From the NCBI RefSeq assembly GCF_049243985.1, contig NC_135379.1, forward strand, positions 14,177,501-14,241,500: a DNA stretch of 64,000 bases. Direction: 5' to 3'. The stretch is from Paroedura picta. Taxonomy: Eukaryota; Chordata; Lepidosauria; Squamata; Gekkonidae. Under the pieces are notes generated by a model that saw only the letters and a list, made by a program, of their open reading frames with translations, searched no databases and was not told the DNA's origin. This document shows, piece by piece, positions 28,085-39,417 of this stretch; within the stretch, counting starts at the first letter, position 1, and each line of letters opens with the position of its first letter. Position numbers and translations under genes: made by a program.

Positions 28085-28378
28085 TTAGCCTTTTGATGAA
28101 ACTGGCCGTTTCTCCAATGGATCTTGGTGATCAATTTCCGACTTCTGGCATATCGTTTTCTTCATCCGATACCAGGAAGAAATAGCCAAGAATAGTGTTA
28201 TAAATAATGTTCCCAATAAAATATAACATGGGATTTTTGAACTGGATCTTTTGGACTCATTTATAGTATATAAATATAATGGTGGAGCCTCCAGTCCTCC
28301 AGGAATTACAGGCACCAGAACGGAGAACTCGCAGCTGTTTGACAGTGACACAACATGGACACCCGAGATCCAAGTGGC
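28085..28378 (-). CDS. Unidentified single-span membrane protein tail (candidate terminal exon)
   Basis: Open frame read on the minus strand. If an acceptor at GAATTCTCAG is used, it encodes 97 residues from ATWISGVHVVSLSNSCEF, through an extracellular-like stretch with one NES sequon, to a 21-residue hydrophobic segment (IPCYILLGTLFITLFLAISSW), then a basic stop-transfer (YRMKK) and a polar tail ending SSKG and TAA. This is the shape of the C-terminal end of a type I membrane protein. The open frame continues to 28519, but that part is repeat sequence. I do not recognise the family. It lies only 180 bp upstream of the PKS start codon on the same strand. It could be the last exon of a gene whose other exons I cannot find, a dead fragment, or chance. 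Confidence 0.3.
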   Translation of the reverse strand, partial: ATWISGVHVVSLSNSCEFSVLVPVIPGGLEAPPLYLYTINESKRSSSKIPCYILLGTLFITLFLAISSWYRMKKTICQKSEIDHQDPLEKRPVSSKG

Positions 28379-28439
28379 CTGAGAATTCCACAGTGTAAAA
28401 ATCCCCCTTTTTTGTCTAGTAGAGCTCAGCAGAGCTTTA

Positions 28440-29640
28440 ACGTTTCTACAACTGCAGGCTAGGGCTACAACCTCTAGAATATTTTCCCCCTGGGAGTAAA
28501 CTGCATTGAGGAAACCCAATTTACTCCCAAGGAGGGCTTACTGAGGCTGGCTCCCTCACACTGTGCATTGTCCTGCCGTGTATCCTTTCATATTTTGTGT
28601 TTTCTGTGTACTTTGGAACATTCTGGAAGAGCCCTAGCTAAGAACTGGCCTGGGAGTGTCTCTGGGCTTTCGTGCCAACCACAGAAACTGTGACAGAATA
28701 TTTTTTCCCCCACAGCTTTGGCTGCTTGTTTCTTCCCCCTTTCCCATTAGTTTTCCTTTTTCTTGTCTCCTTCATCGGTTTAGGAATTCCTTTGCTTCCT
28801 GAGCTGACAAGCCTGGCAGTAGCAGCAGACCTCTGGGCTCTCCTTCCCCTTTTCAGCAGGACCCTGACCTGAGCAGAACTCCCTCAGGGGGAACCCTCCT
28901 CATGCCATCCCACCTCCCTGGGCCCGAGGAGGAAACTTTTTGCTCCTTAGGTCATCCCTGAAGGGGGCAGAATCTGGGGATCTCAGCATAGATGCCATGC
29001 CAGAGAGCCCCTCTGCCCTCTTCCCCAGGGGAACGGAGGTCTGTCAGCGAGATAAATGGAAATTCTGGGGGGGGGGCACGTGGAAGGGGTGGCAACCCAA
29101 CTGGGGAAATGTGGTTCAGCAAAGGGCGGTGCTTTAGCGAGGTTGGTGATGCTGAAGGCAGAGAAAGGTGGGCAGAGTGGCGATGGGGGAGGCATTTATT
29201 GAGAAAGGGTAAAAACCAGAACACACATTCAACAACCAAGCCTTCTGCAAAAAAATCAGTGGGATGCATTTACTGACACTTGAGTTATTTAGGCCCAGAA
29301 TGGGTTAATAAGGGAGTGAGAGTTACACTTCCTCATTTCTAAAATATTGTTCTCGGGGTTTGCAATGCATCCCAATTTTTTTGGGCGGTAATTTTGTCTA
29401 ATGCCTGTTCCAGCCTGTTCCTTATTTAATGCCCATTCCAGCCTGCTGTGGATGTTCCGGACGCCTTTTGGCCTGATAAGGGTTAATAAAGGTGCTGAAT
29501 TTCTGCCTTTTTATTCTAAAATATTGCTTTCAAATGTCTGTAAAGCATCCTGCTGTTTTTTTGCAGTACTCTTGTTTGTTTAATGGCTGTTCCAGTTTTT
29601 ACCCTGTCCCTCATTTATTTAATTTCTTTTTAGATTTTTA
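28440..29640. repeat. Degraded interspersed repeats with an internal duplication
   Basis: 28440-28560 resembles a common reptile repeat (TTTACTCCCAAGGAGGGCTTA). At 29300-29640 two similar units of roughly 170 bp follow each other (GGGTTAATAAGGG... and GGGTTAATAAAGG..., each with AAAATATTG and GTTCCAG). No gene is seen. Confidence 0.4.
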
Positions 29641-29867
29641 CCCTGCCATTCCCTATGAGGCTTGAGACAATTTACAACAGATTTAAAATACAAGATATAT
29701 CAGCTTTAAATTTTAATTTAAAACCTAATTTCAGTCTTGCATGCCACTTTTCATATAACAATAGGTTGATAGTCCGTGGCCCAAGGGAATTCTACCTTTA
29801 ACTGTAATACTGTTTTTATATGCCAATAAAGGATTTGGAAAACAAATCCATTTGTTTTTTAAAACAT

Positions 29868-29902
29868 GCAAACTTTTGAGTTACCTAGAGCTCTTCATCA
29901 GG
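29868..29902 (-). ncRNA. Hammerhead-ribozyme-like core in repeat DNA, candidate 1
   Basis: The minus strand reads CTGATGA, then a GAG...CTC stem, then AAAA and GTTTGC. The order matches CUGANGA - stem II - GAAA of a hammerhead ribozyme, with one change in the GAAA box. Probably the decayed 3' part of a retroelement. Confidence 0.3.
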
Positions 29903-30949
29903 CTGAAAATTAAAAACATGCTAAGGGAGGGGGGGAAGAAGGGAATGTCTCAGCTCAAGCCATGCTCTTCAAGCATTTTGACTGCATCGTAGGTAGACTG
30001 TCCCCCAAAATCCAAAACAGTCAGACCTCCCAGAATCAGGTTAGAGTTCAATACAGCTCATGATGACACATGATGGATTATTTCATAAACTTTAAAACAG
30101 AAGCTTTATCTTTCAAGTTACAAATGGATAAGAACATTTATTGTTAATTCAAATGATGAGTGTCATGATCTATAAAAGAGATCTAAAAACATAACAACAT
30201 GCATAGCTAATAATTTGAGCATTATACTCAGATTTTTTAAAAAAGGCTTTGAACCCATAGCAAATCTCTACCAATTGAAGGGATTTTCATCATGAGAACG
30301 GGACTTCTTCACCTTTATCTACCTGCTGTACCCCAAAATGAACATCAGAATGCTACTCTTGGGGATGTTAACCCCAGGGGCAACATAAATCGGGGGTCAT
30401 AGGTCTGTAGTGGTGGAATCAGAGAATTATTGATAATGTTACTGGAAACTCTCTGCTGAATCCAACAGAGGTTGTTATATAGAATCTAGAATTTCAAACA
30501 TAAAATTAGAAATTTCCCTAATAGTTGGCCACACGGAGGCAGCTATGACTTACTGGTTTTGTTGGGCTGGTAGACGGTATAAGGAGTCCTTCCTCACTGA
30601 TCAGCATGAGAAATTTAAGAACATCTTCAGGGTTAGACAAGGCAAGCCAGATCTTCCTCCCATTTATGATTATAGTATTGAAAGTGAAAGTGCCTTTCCT
30701 GGCTGTTCCATATATGGTTGTAGATTATGGATTGTAATTCAGTCTCTTTACAGCAGACAGTGTCTACTTGCCCTTCCTTGCTTGTCCTCAATAATGAGGA
30801 GATTCCCAGAAGTGTAGAAGAAGAGGGGAGAAACTCAGATGGGAAAGGTTGTATATGAGCACTGTCCACATGCTGCTATGGGAATTAAGCCCTCACTTTG
30901 CCTAGCCTTTCAGGCTGGGAACAACAGGAGTTAGTTGGGTGGTCTAGCC

Positions 30950-31267
30950 CAGTGGCCCCCAAACTTTTTATCACCGGGGACCACTCAACACCGGGGACCA
31001 CTCAACACCTTATACTGAGGCCTGGTGGGGGGCGGGTAGTTTACTCCTCTACTCTCAACCACTGTCCTAGCGCTCTCTGATCGCTATGGTAATGTTCAAA
31101 CATCCCTTCAAAATAAGATACAGACATGCCACAACAATGAAGTGCGTTGTAAAGGGCTGGGGGGGGGGGAGTAAAGGGCCGGGGGGGGAGAAGGCGTCCT
31201 TCGGGGCCCACCTCCAATTAGTCGAAGGACCACATGTGGTCTGCAGCCCACAGGTTGGGGATCGCTA
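30950..31267. mobile_element. hAT-type nonautonomous element (CAGTGGTCCCCAACC family), copy 1
   Basis: Starts CAGTGGCCCCCAAAC and ends GTTGGGGATCGCTA, flanked by the 8-bp duplication GTCTAGCC (30942-30949, 31268-31275). It contains G-rich runs and no coding sequence. Confidence 0.85.
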
Positions 31268-32449
31268 GTCTAGCCAATTAGGGCTCTTAGTTTTTAGCAA
31301 TGGGGCAGAGAAACACATAAGGTTTAAATGGATTTAGAAGAGGATGGTTCTGCTTAGGATAGCACTAAGGTCATTTCTGCACATCAGTAAAAATAGCGTT
31401 AAACCAGCCGAATGGCGTAATGCTAAATATAATCGCGCCTCCTGACCCCTCCTCACCTTTTCCCTGTCTTGCTCTTCTCTGACACCTTTTCGCACTTCTC
31501 ACCCTCCACATTGCCTGCTTGAAATAGCGGAAAAGAGCAATGTGCTTTACACGCAACTTTCTTCCACCTGTCTATCCAGCCAGGCAACCAATCCTATTTC
31601 TCAATGTTTTAAAGGGCCTGCAATACCCATTAATTTTTCTTTAATTCAATACTTCGCCGTTGAAACGCCTATGCATCTAACCATAGATGCATAGTGCTTT
31701 TTTATTACCACTTCTTATGCAATTATTAGTGTTGATACTTAAAAAAAAAATCTCATTCCTGATTGGGGGGGGGCGGCTTTAGAGAGGCATGCTTTGTGTG
31801 ACAACTTTTAGGAAAAATAATTTTTGGCTTTGCCTGCACGCTTTTACATTTATTCGTTGCTCCAGGTAGTTTTCTTAAAAAAAAAAAAGTCCCTGGGAGA
31901 AGGGAGAAGGAGGCTGGTGTGAAGGTGGGACATTGGAGACAGAGATAGCATTTCTTCATCTCCATACCTTTCTTTGGCTGGTGGGCTGCTGATTGCTCTC
32001 CATTAGCTAGTGCTACATCGTTTGGTGAATCCACTTTTTGGGATTCACCAACTAGCACTTTAAAATGGAGGATGTAGCCAGCCGTTTTCCTGCATACAGG
32101 ATTGCACCACCATGACACTGCACTGAAATCGTGCAATAATTTTCTGGTTGGCATATCCACAAGGATTGGCTCCTTTTTGTACTGTGCATATTAACCATGT
32201 ATGGAAGATACTACTAGCATCTGTTGAATGAGGAAGTTAGCACTAGGAGTTCCTCTGTAGGGATGTCTTCTGTTTTTTACTGTAGCTGCTTTGGAAACAA
32301 GACTGAATCATGAACATGATTAAGAAGCATGTGGATTTCCTTCCTTTTCAAACGTTGTATCACCACCACCCACATAGTAGAAGCTTTTCTGTTGCAGCAT
32401 ACTAGGGAAATTCAAACGTGATGCAAATGCCAGAGTATCTTTTTTTGCA

Positions 32450-33130
32450 GAAAAGCAGACAGCATCCGCACATGATCCCACCAGCTGAAGTCAAAGACAT
32501 TCCTGTGAGTCTTAATGGCTCTGGCTAAATTGCAGTGAAAGAGGTGAGCTCCTTGTGGCAGAAGAGTGACCAAGTCCATCTGTATTGAGAAGAACTGGGA
32601 TATTTCAAACTTTTTCAAATTAATATGGCTATTGGAGGTCAATTCTAGGATACTAAGAGGTGGGCATTGCAGAAATAATCCTTTCTGTTCACATTAAAAA
32701 ATCAGTCGCAGAGCCTTATTGGATGGAACCATTTCAGTTTCTGCTGCAGGCAAAAGCTTCTGCTCTAAAGGCTGCAGGAAAGACACCACAAATGCCTTTC
32801 TGTATGTGAAGTTTATCTAGTTTTGCCTGTCTGCAGACATATAGGCCACATTTGGAAATGTTAGCATTTACTTGTCGAACAATGTTGAGAGAATGCCCTG
32901 CAGCTGCAGAAATTATTTGCTTAAGCACTGCCTATTTATACGATTATCTGTAGCCATCCGCATCTTTCTGATGGTTTTATGCCAACAGGCCTTTTAATTG
33001 GGGGAAAGGACTTGCATTTGTTTAACAGTGCCCCTCCAAGCCCAAATTCAGCAGAGTGCTCCCACTTCTCCACACCAGTTGGTGTGAATTGGATCCCCTT
33101 ATGCAGGAGATCTCGGTCTCTGTGGGTTCT
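32450..33130 (-). pseudogene. Decayed second PKS copy (KS end to AT)
   Basis: Reads like the PKS exon 6 region at about 19.75-20.47 kb in the same orientation and order: TCAATTCTAGGATACT, GACACCACAAATGC, GCTGCAGAAATTA, CAACAGGCCTTTT and CTCCACAC blocks recur with many changes and gaps. On the minus strand the peptide fragment FTPTGVEKWEHSAEFG matches LSIPTRVENWEESSEFG of the intact enzyme, and FPPIKRPVG matches LPPVKRPVE. The frame is broken and the FGFGGTNAH segment is lost, so it cannot code. The rest of the copy was not found between 28 and 44 kb. Because both copies lie on one strand about 5 kb apart, an old tandem duplication is the simplest origin. Confidence 0.85.
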
Positions 33131-33589
33131 TAGTACACCAGTAGATATGCAACTGTCAGCAGGAAGATGCAACTGCCAAAGTGTTACTGATACAAATTAA
33201 GCAGTCTATGGGGAGGAATTACAGTGCAGTGCCCCACAAAAGCAAACTGGAAACCGACACATGATACAGGAATACATATGCCAAAGGCATGGATATGGAA
33301 TCATCAGAAAGATGCAGAGGGCTACAGATAATAGAATAAACATGCAGTGTTTAAGCATGAGCAAATAAATGAAAATTCTCAATCAATTTTAAACCAGTGG
33401 AAAAACACACTAGCTTAATGGAGAGCTGAACCATAGATCTCTGGGCATTGTAAATACACTTGAAACAAAAGGCTGCACATTTGAAAGCAGCTAATGCATA
33501 TTAGGCAATCTAAATGTTACACCATTGTCACCATACCATTCTTCTGCCATTCTAATTTAGCTCCCTTTCCTGGCAAGAAAGCTGATGAT

Positions 33590-33775
33590 GTTTCATAGCT
33601 ATCAATCCAAAGATCCAGGAAGAAATTGATCACCAAGATCCATTGGAGATTAGTTCCTCTGGAGAAAATGGCTGTGTTGGAAGGTAGACACTGTAGCATT
33701 ATACTGCTCTGAGGTTCTGCGCCTCCCCACACCTCTCCCTCCTAAATTCAACCCAGATTTTGCAGCCTGAGGGTT
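33590..33775 (+). repeat. Squamate interspersed repeat (GGAGAAAATGGCTG family)
   Basis: Contains CTCTGGAGAAAATGGCTG, a GGAAGGTAGACACTGTAGC block and a CTCCCCACACC block typical of a repeat I recall from lizard genomes. It includes a 28-base stretch (33622-33649) also present inverted at 28111-28138. Confidence 0.55.
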
Positions 33776-34062
33776 GTTGATTCAATAAGGTGAACTAATT
33801 TCTTGCTTTACACAAAAAACAGGGATTCTATCATTTGACTTACCCCTTCAGAACAAGCAACTCTCAGTCTCCTGTGTCACAAAATAAAATGTGCATTATT
33901 GTTCTGTACAACATACATTATTTGGCTTTCCAGAAAGAACACTTCTATTTTTGCTTTATTAAAAACATTTTGTTTCTTACCGTGGCCCACAGCAATATAT
34001 GAGCCAGTCAGAGCTGAGTGTTGAATCGGCCAATACTTGGAAAGATGAAGGTGTGTGACAGG

Positions 34063-34243
34063 GACCGTTTATGCACTGGAGGTTTCATGCCAGGTTGCAG
34101 GCTGGAGTTTTAGTTATGGCAGGTTGCCCCGCATCTTCCTGCACCCACATGGGTGGGTATTTGACCCGGTGAACCTCATCCACCCCCGATTTGTGCTCCT
34201 GCATGGGAGCTGGGGCAGTGAAGTTCTCAGTGCATAAACGGTC
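34063..34243. mobile_element. 181-bp terminal-inverted-repeat element, copy 2
   Basis: GACCGTTTATGCACTGG at the left and GTGCATAAACGGTC at the right; AGG on both sides as a possible 3-bp duplication. Length equal to copy 1 at 24212. Confidence 0.75.
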
Positions 34244-34527
34244 AGGGAGAGGTTAGTCAGAAGTGAGGGCTGAGAAAGAAGGCTTAGTCCAATGGGAGTG
34301 TAGATTAAGGGTCTGAGGCAATCCTTTTGTTCACATTTCCTTGAGTGTACAAATGGGTTGCTGATGAGTCTAGGGTGTAACTTAGCGGTGGTAGAATTCT
34401 GTAATTCTGTGTATGAAATCTAACATCCACAACATCTGCTGTACTTACTGTGAATGTGCTTTGAGATCAGTCCTTTTAAGTTTGCAGTGCCAGTGGCACT
34501 AATGCACTGGTTCTGCACAGCTTAGAG

Positions 34528-34615
34528 CAGGGGTTGTCAAACTGCAGCCCTCCAGATGTCCATGGACTACAATTCCCAGGAGCCCCTGCCAGCAAACGCA
34601 GTTTGACTACCCCTG
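34528..34615. mobile_element. Palindromic hAT-type MITE, copy 4 (shortened)
   Basis: CAGGGGTTGTCAAAC to GTTTGACTACCCCTG, with most of the second arm missing, yet flanked by the perfect duplication GCTTAGAG (34520-34527, 34616-34623). The loss therefore happened inside the element. Confidence 0.88.
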
Positions 34616-35119
34616 GCTTAGAGTGTGATTCTATGCTACACATCAGTCAAAAACACTATGGAAAGGGGAAAACATACAGAACTACAGTGACTAATACTCA
34701 TAGGCAGGCTGTTCAGTCCCTGCACTTGCTGCCTTTGATTTTTATTCTATTTAGAATACTTCTATGCTGCCTGTATAAAGTCCGCTTGAGGAGGCTTGCA
34801 ATTAAGAATCACAATATTAAAACACAATCCATTCAATGCAGGCTGCATTCTGAAGCTGGTAGCTGTAGGGTCTTTTCTACTCTCTCTCTTTCTGGAGCTA
34901 GATGGGAAGGTTTCTTTACAGCTGCAGTAGTGAGTTGTCAAATACCAGAATAGATTTTAGTTCCTGCCGCTTTTTGGAGCTTGCAGTGGTTCTCGAAAGG
35001 ACTTCTTAGGTTTCCATCATCTGTTTCCTTATTTTGTCCTTATTTTGCTTTGGTTGCCTCTCTTACTTGAAAACTTTCCATCCCCGTCAACTTGGGAAAT
35101 TCCCATGCTGGGAAAATAT

Positions 35120-35163
35120 TGTAGTCCATGGACATCTGGAGGACCACAGGTTGACTACCCCTG
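35120..35163. mobile_element. Palindromic hAT-type MITE, half copy
   Basis: Only the right half is present: TTGTAGTCCATGGACATC to GTTGACTACCCCTG. Confidence 0.7.
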
Positions 35164-35676
35164 TTTTAGACCATCTGGAAATGTCAGCTGGTACTGAATG
35201 AGGCAACTGAATTCTTAATAGTAACCTGTTTATGATGAACAGATAAAGCCAACTCCACCAGCTTCTGTCCCTTTCCCAAGCTCAATGAAATGGGCTGGTT
35301 TTGACAGTTCAAGCCTTGATAGCCTGAATTGAAATTACCTGGAGGACTACCTTCACCCATATGAACAAGCCCAACAGTAGATCACCTTAGGTCGTCTTAA
35401 AGGGAACTGCGATGCAGCCTTCTCTACTGCTGTCTCAGGTCCTGAAACGGCCTGTCCTGACTATATGGCTGGCCCCATCTCTTTCAGCCTACCATAGTCT
35501 AAAGAGGTTTGTTTTGGAATGCCTCAGAAAGAGAGAGTCACTGAGTGTGTTTTGCTGTACAGAATAATTTCAATGCATGGCTGCTGCATTGTGTTTCATT
35601 GTTGTTTCAAGCACAGTCTGATGGTAGGTCAGTTAATGTTTGTATAAAGAGCTGGCAAGTCACAGACAACTTACGG

Positions 35677-35811
35677 TAGGGGTGGACAAACTGTGGCCTT
35701 CCAGATGTCCATGGACTACAATTCCCATAAGCCCCCTGCCAGAAAATGCTGGCAGGGGCTCATGGGGATTGTAGTCCATGGACATCTGGAGGGCCAGTTT
35801 GCCCACCCCTG
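35677..35811. mobile_element. Palindromic hAT-type MITE, copy 5 (variant ends)
   Basis: Palindrome with ends TAGGGGTGGACAAAC and GTTTGCCCACCCCTG, a terminal variant of the family. The flanks ACTTACGG and ACTAACTG agree at 6 of 8 positions. Confidence 0.75.
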
Positions 35812-36091
35812 ACTAACTGCAATACTCCTTGCATGGCTTTCAGGATAAGAGACTAGGGGCAGTGGTTAGCCATTGCCTTCCTCTGTATTGGGACCCCAGA
35901 ATTTCTTGGTGGCTTCCCATCCAAATAAGTAGCCAGTGCTAACCCTGCTTAGCTTCCAAGTTCTGATAAGATTGGGCTAGCCTATGTTGCTCAGGTTGGG
36001 TGTTTAGCTATATGTAGATTAGAAATGAGGAACTGAACGTGACTCACAGAGCGGAGGCTGCATAAAATGATTAATGAGGAATGCATCAGAG

Positions 36092-36412
36092 CAGGCTTTC
36101 TCATTTTTTTTTACCCTTGAGAAACCCCTGAAACATTTTTCAGGCTTCAAGAAACCCCATACTCTGCAATCATGCAAAGTATGTTCGGGAAGCAGAGCTG
36201 TGTACACGCCCACCCAGGGCTCCTCCCCTTCCCACTCCCTACAGGCCCATCATTGGCCATTGGGGATGGGGGCATGGTCTACATGACCATATGTCATCCT
36301 GTAAATGTTTAATAAATATATATAAATTAATTAACTCTCACCCATTCAGGAAGCCCTTCCAGGGCCATCAAGAAACCCCACAGTTTCACAAAGCCCTGGT
36401 TGTGAAAGCCTG
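36092..36412. mobile_element. hAT-type nonautonomous element (CAGGCTTTCTC family), copy 2
   Basis: Starts CAGGCTTTCTCATTT and ends GGTTGTGAAAGCCTG. Flanks CATCAGAG and CAGTAGAG agree at 6 of 8 positions, as expected for an old target duplication. Confidence 0.8.
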
Positions 36413-36549
36413 CAGTAGAGATACAGGGATGAGTTTTCTTGATGCTTACTTAACTGGATGTTCCAGCATTAGGATGATTTTACGCCGTATGTTAACTTCC
36501 CAAATATTGTGTTCTATTCTTAGGCATACTTAAGGCTATATTTATCATT

Positions 36550-36805
36550 TAAGGATACGTTCTGACCCTTGGGGTGACGCCCTCTAGTGTTTTCTTGGCA
36601 GACGCAATACTGGGTGGTTTGCCAGTGCCTTTCCCAGTCATTACCGTTTTACCCTGCAGCAAGCTGGGTACTCATTTTACCAACCTTGGAAGGATGGAAG
36701 GCTGAGTCAACTGAGCCAGCTGCTGGGGTCGAGCTCACAGCCTCATGGGCCGAGCTTTCAGACTGCATGTCTGCTGCTTTACCACTCTGCGCCACACTGA
36801 GGCCA
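36550..36805 (-). repeat. tRNA-derived SINE, second family
   Basis: Reverse copy with CTTGGGGTGACGCCCTCTAG at the left and the tRNA-like head complement (CCACTCTGCGCCACA) at the right. Confidence 0.8.
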
Positions 36806-37199
36806 TGGTGATGTCTAAAATAGATTACTATAATGTGCTCTATGGGAAGCTACATTTGAAAAGCATCCAGAAACTAAACCTAAGTAAAAATGTAGCCACT
36901 GGAGTAGAACTGGGAGCTCATAATGATAATATCCCAATGTCTTTCTGGACATCTCGTTGGCTTCCTATTCAAAATATGACTCAATTTTAAAAGGTCTTAA
37001 ACAGTCTGAAGCCAGGATGACCTTCTCCCATTTGAACCTGTATGTCAGGGATGACCAACCAGAGCTCACCCCCACCCATTTCCCCTATATCCTGCCTTAA
37101 TAGGCTAGACCACGAGTTATTCCTGCCATTGCCATGAAAGTTGGGAACCAGCTGCTTCCATTGACCTGGGGATGGTGTTCTCACATGGTTACTATGCAT

Positions 37200-39410
37200 G
37201 GGAAAGGGGGTGGAGTCTGGATACTTATTCCTGCCTCAAACTGCTTCCTTTCTTCCTCCCCCAGTCCTCCTTGGGTGTGGCAGGGAAGCATGACCAGCTG
37301 ACATCACTTCCGGCCCAGTTCTGAGGCTCTTTGAAACCTAAAAAATATTTCAGGGGCTCCTTCACTGTCAATAGATGGGGAAAGGCTGCTGTATGTACTT
37401 CAATGTCTTCCTCCTGCTGTGTATGCCTTCACGTTTTGAGGAACAGTGAATTTGTCATAAAGAGATGGAATATTGCCATTCCCTTTAAAAAATGTTTGGT
37501 TGTATAACTTTAGTGCTGCTCTCAGAAGCCATTTAAATCCGCAGCAGATGATATTAACATCCTCAAAAGAAAAGAATTGCAGGCTTAACTTCCAGGTACT
37601 AACTTACAAATATGCCTTTTAAATGTTTATACTATGCTATTTGTGCAGAGAATCCTTGAGATTCTTCGTTTTCTTGCCTTCTCCTGTCTTCCATTTGTAA
37701 CTACTCTGGATCCAATGGATTCCTAGCATAATGTTTTGTTCCTCCCTTTGAACTTGGCCAGAACTGGATTTTGACTTCCAAGTAATTTGAATATGGGGAA
37801 TATCTAGGCTGACAATCAATAACAATTGCGAAAGAAAACAAAAACCTGCTGGTATTGAACAGTCTTTGGAATCTCCCAAGGAAATCCCTCAAAGAATGTC
37901 TTGGGAAATTCTCGAGCTGTTTTATGTCTCTTCCTATGAGGGCCAAAGCAAATTAAAGGGAAGCACAGCCATGTATTACAAATCTAGATAGCAAGAATAA
38001 ATTGCTGTAACATTGTTACATAGAATGGGGGAAATCAAATATTAAAGAATGTATTTGAAAAGTGTCAAATGCAATATTTTAACACATGTGTATTAGTAGT
38101 AAAATCTAAGAATCAATATATGGCCACATTAATCTTACAGAGGACTTGAGTTTCTACACAATACCAACCTGCTCTAACTTGAGCAGCAAACAAAGAAAAA
38201 AAAGTCCTTGGTAGAAATCTTTCAAACTTCTGATCCATGAAACCTTGAAGTTCTTAGATGTAACACAGTCTTGAAACTTGGATGGCAAGCAGTCAAAGAT
38301 GTGACGATAGATTTCCATACTATTTTGAATAGCTCTTTTTGTGAGATTCCAAAAAATCACGGCCTTTGTTATCATCGATGGACTCCAGCCTCAAAAAAAT
38401 TGTTTTAACCTGTGCTAGTGCAGTCTAGCGTGACAGGCCGCAGGTCACCCTGCAAGCTTTTATGGTTGAATGTGGATTCAAACTGGAGTCTAATCTGACA
38501 TTAACTACTACACCACAGATTTGCTCCTTCTACAAGGAAATCATCCTGAACAATTCTGTTAGGCATGGTGCCATTCTTAACAGCAGGCAAACTTTTCCAC
38601 AATGGAGGAGCATGTGTGAACAAGCATGTGTGAACAAGCAAGTCACTGATCTGACCTGTTTATAAGGTGGCACCTTCAGAGGAGCAGAGCTGTTGCAGTG
38701 GAACATTGAAGAAGTGATCCTGCAAGTCTGTGAGTCCAATGCCTTTAAGGGCTTCTTGGTGTTAGTTAGCACTTTGAATTGAACCTGGCACCTGTTCAAT
38801 GGATGGTCTGCAGAACTAGGCTGTGATGTTCTGTAACATCTCTAGTTTACAAGGGCAGATCTATAGAGAGTGTATTACAGTAGTCTAACATCAAGGTCAG
38901 CCTTTTCAGACCTGGGACTGACGCTCCATAGAAACAACTGAGCTTCATAAATGTGACAGGAAGATGAATTGTGGCATCGCTGGTACCAACCAAGGCCTGG
39001 AAGAGCTGTGGACAGGGGTGTAGTAAAGAACAAGTCAATCCTGACATTAAGTAATACAATCCCAGGTGTTACCCAAAATGCTTGTAATTTGGAGGAGTTA
39101 GCAAAGTGAGAGGTAGGGGTAACCAAGATATTTTCCTGTGTGCATATGGGATTTCGATTCCTTAGGATAAACCCTTACAAAAATAAAAGTATTTATTGAA
39201 AATCAAATAGTGAAAATGAAAAAAAAAGAAAAGCACTGTTTATTACAGGGACACACACACGCATAGCTTTACCACACACTACTTTCTAAGGGAATCTAAG
39301 GAAGAAAGGGGGGAAATGAAACTTATACTTCACCTGTCCTGAAGATAGAAGTATGCAGAGAGAGAGATGGCGACCAGCTAGTTCTCCAAGAAGTGATGTT
39401 GGGTGCACGG
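37200..39410. other. Gene-free interval
   Basis: Non-repetitive or highly degraded DNA. A minus-strand open frame at 38154-38375 (includes AIQNSMEIYRHIFDCLPSKF) looks mildly protein-like but matches nothing I recognise and has no clear splice context. Confidence 0.3.
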
Positions 39411-39417
39411 AGTACCG

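Larger units (their letters stand above)
34690..37200. repeat. Old LINE-like and SINE fragments
   Basis: Stretches at about 34690-34810, 35380-35600 and 36815-37160 resemble degraded L3/CR1-like 3' regions. A second hAT element of the CAGGCTTTCTC family lies at 36092-36412 and a reverse tRNA-derived SINE at 36550-36805. No host gene is seen. Confidence 0.45.

Noticed and set aside
29960-30060. Short resemblance to the PKS segment around CCAAATCCAAAACAGT and a coding-like minus-strand peptide ending HGLS
   Set aside because: The match is short, the surrounding order does not fit PKS, and no wider frame exists; probably chance or an unrelated retrocopy scrap.
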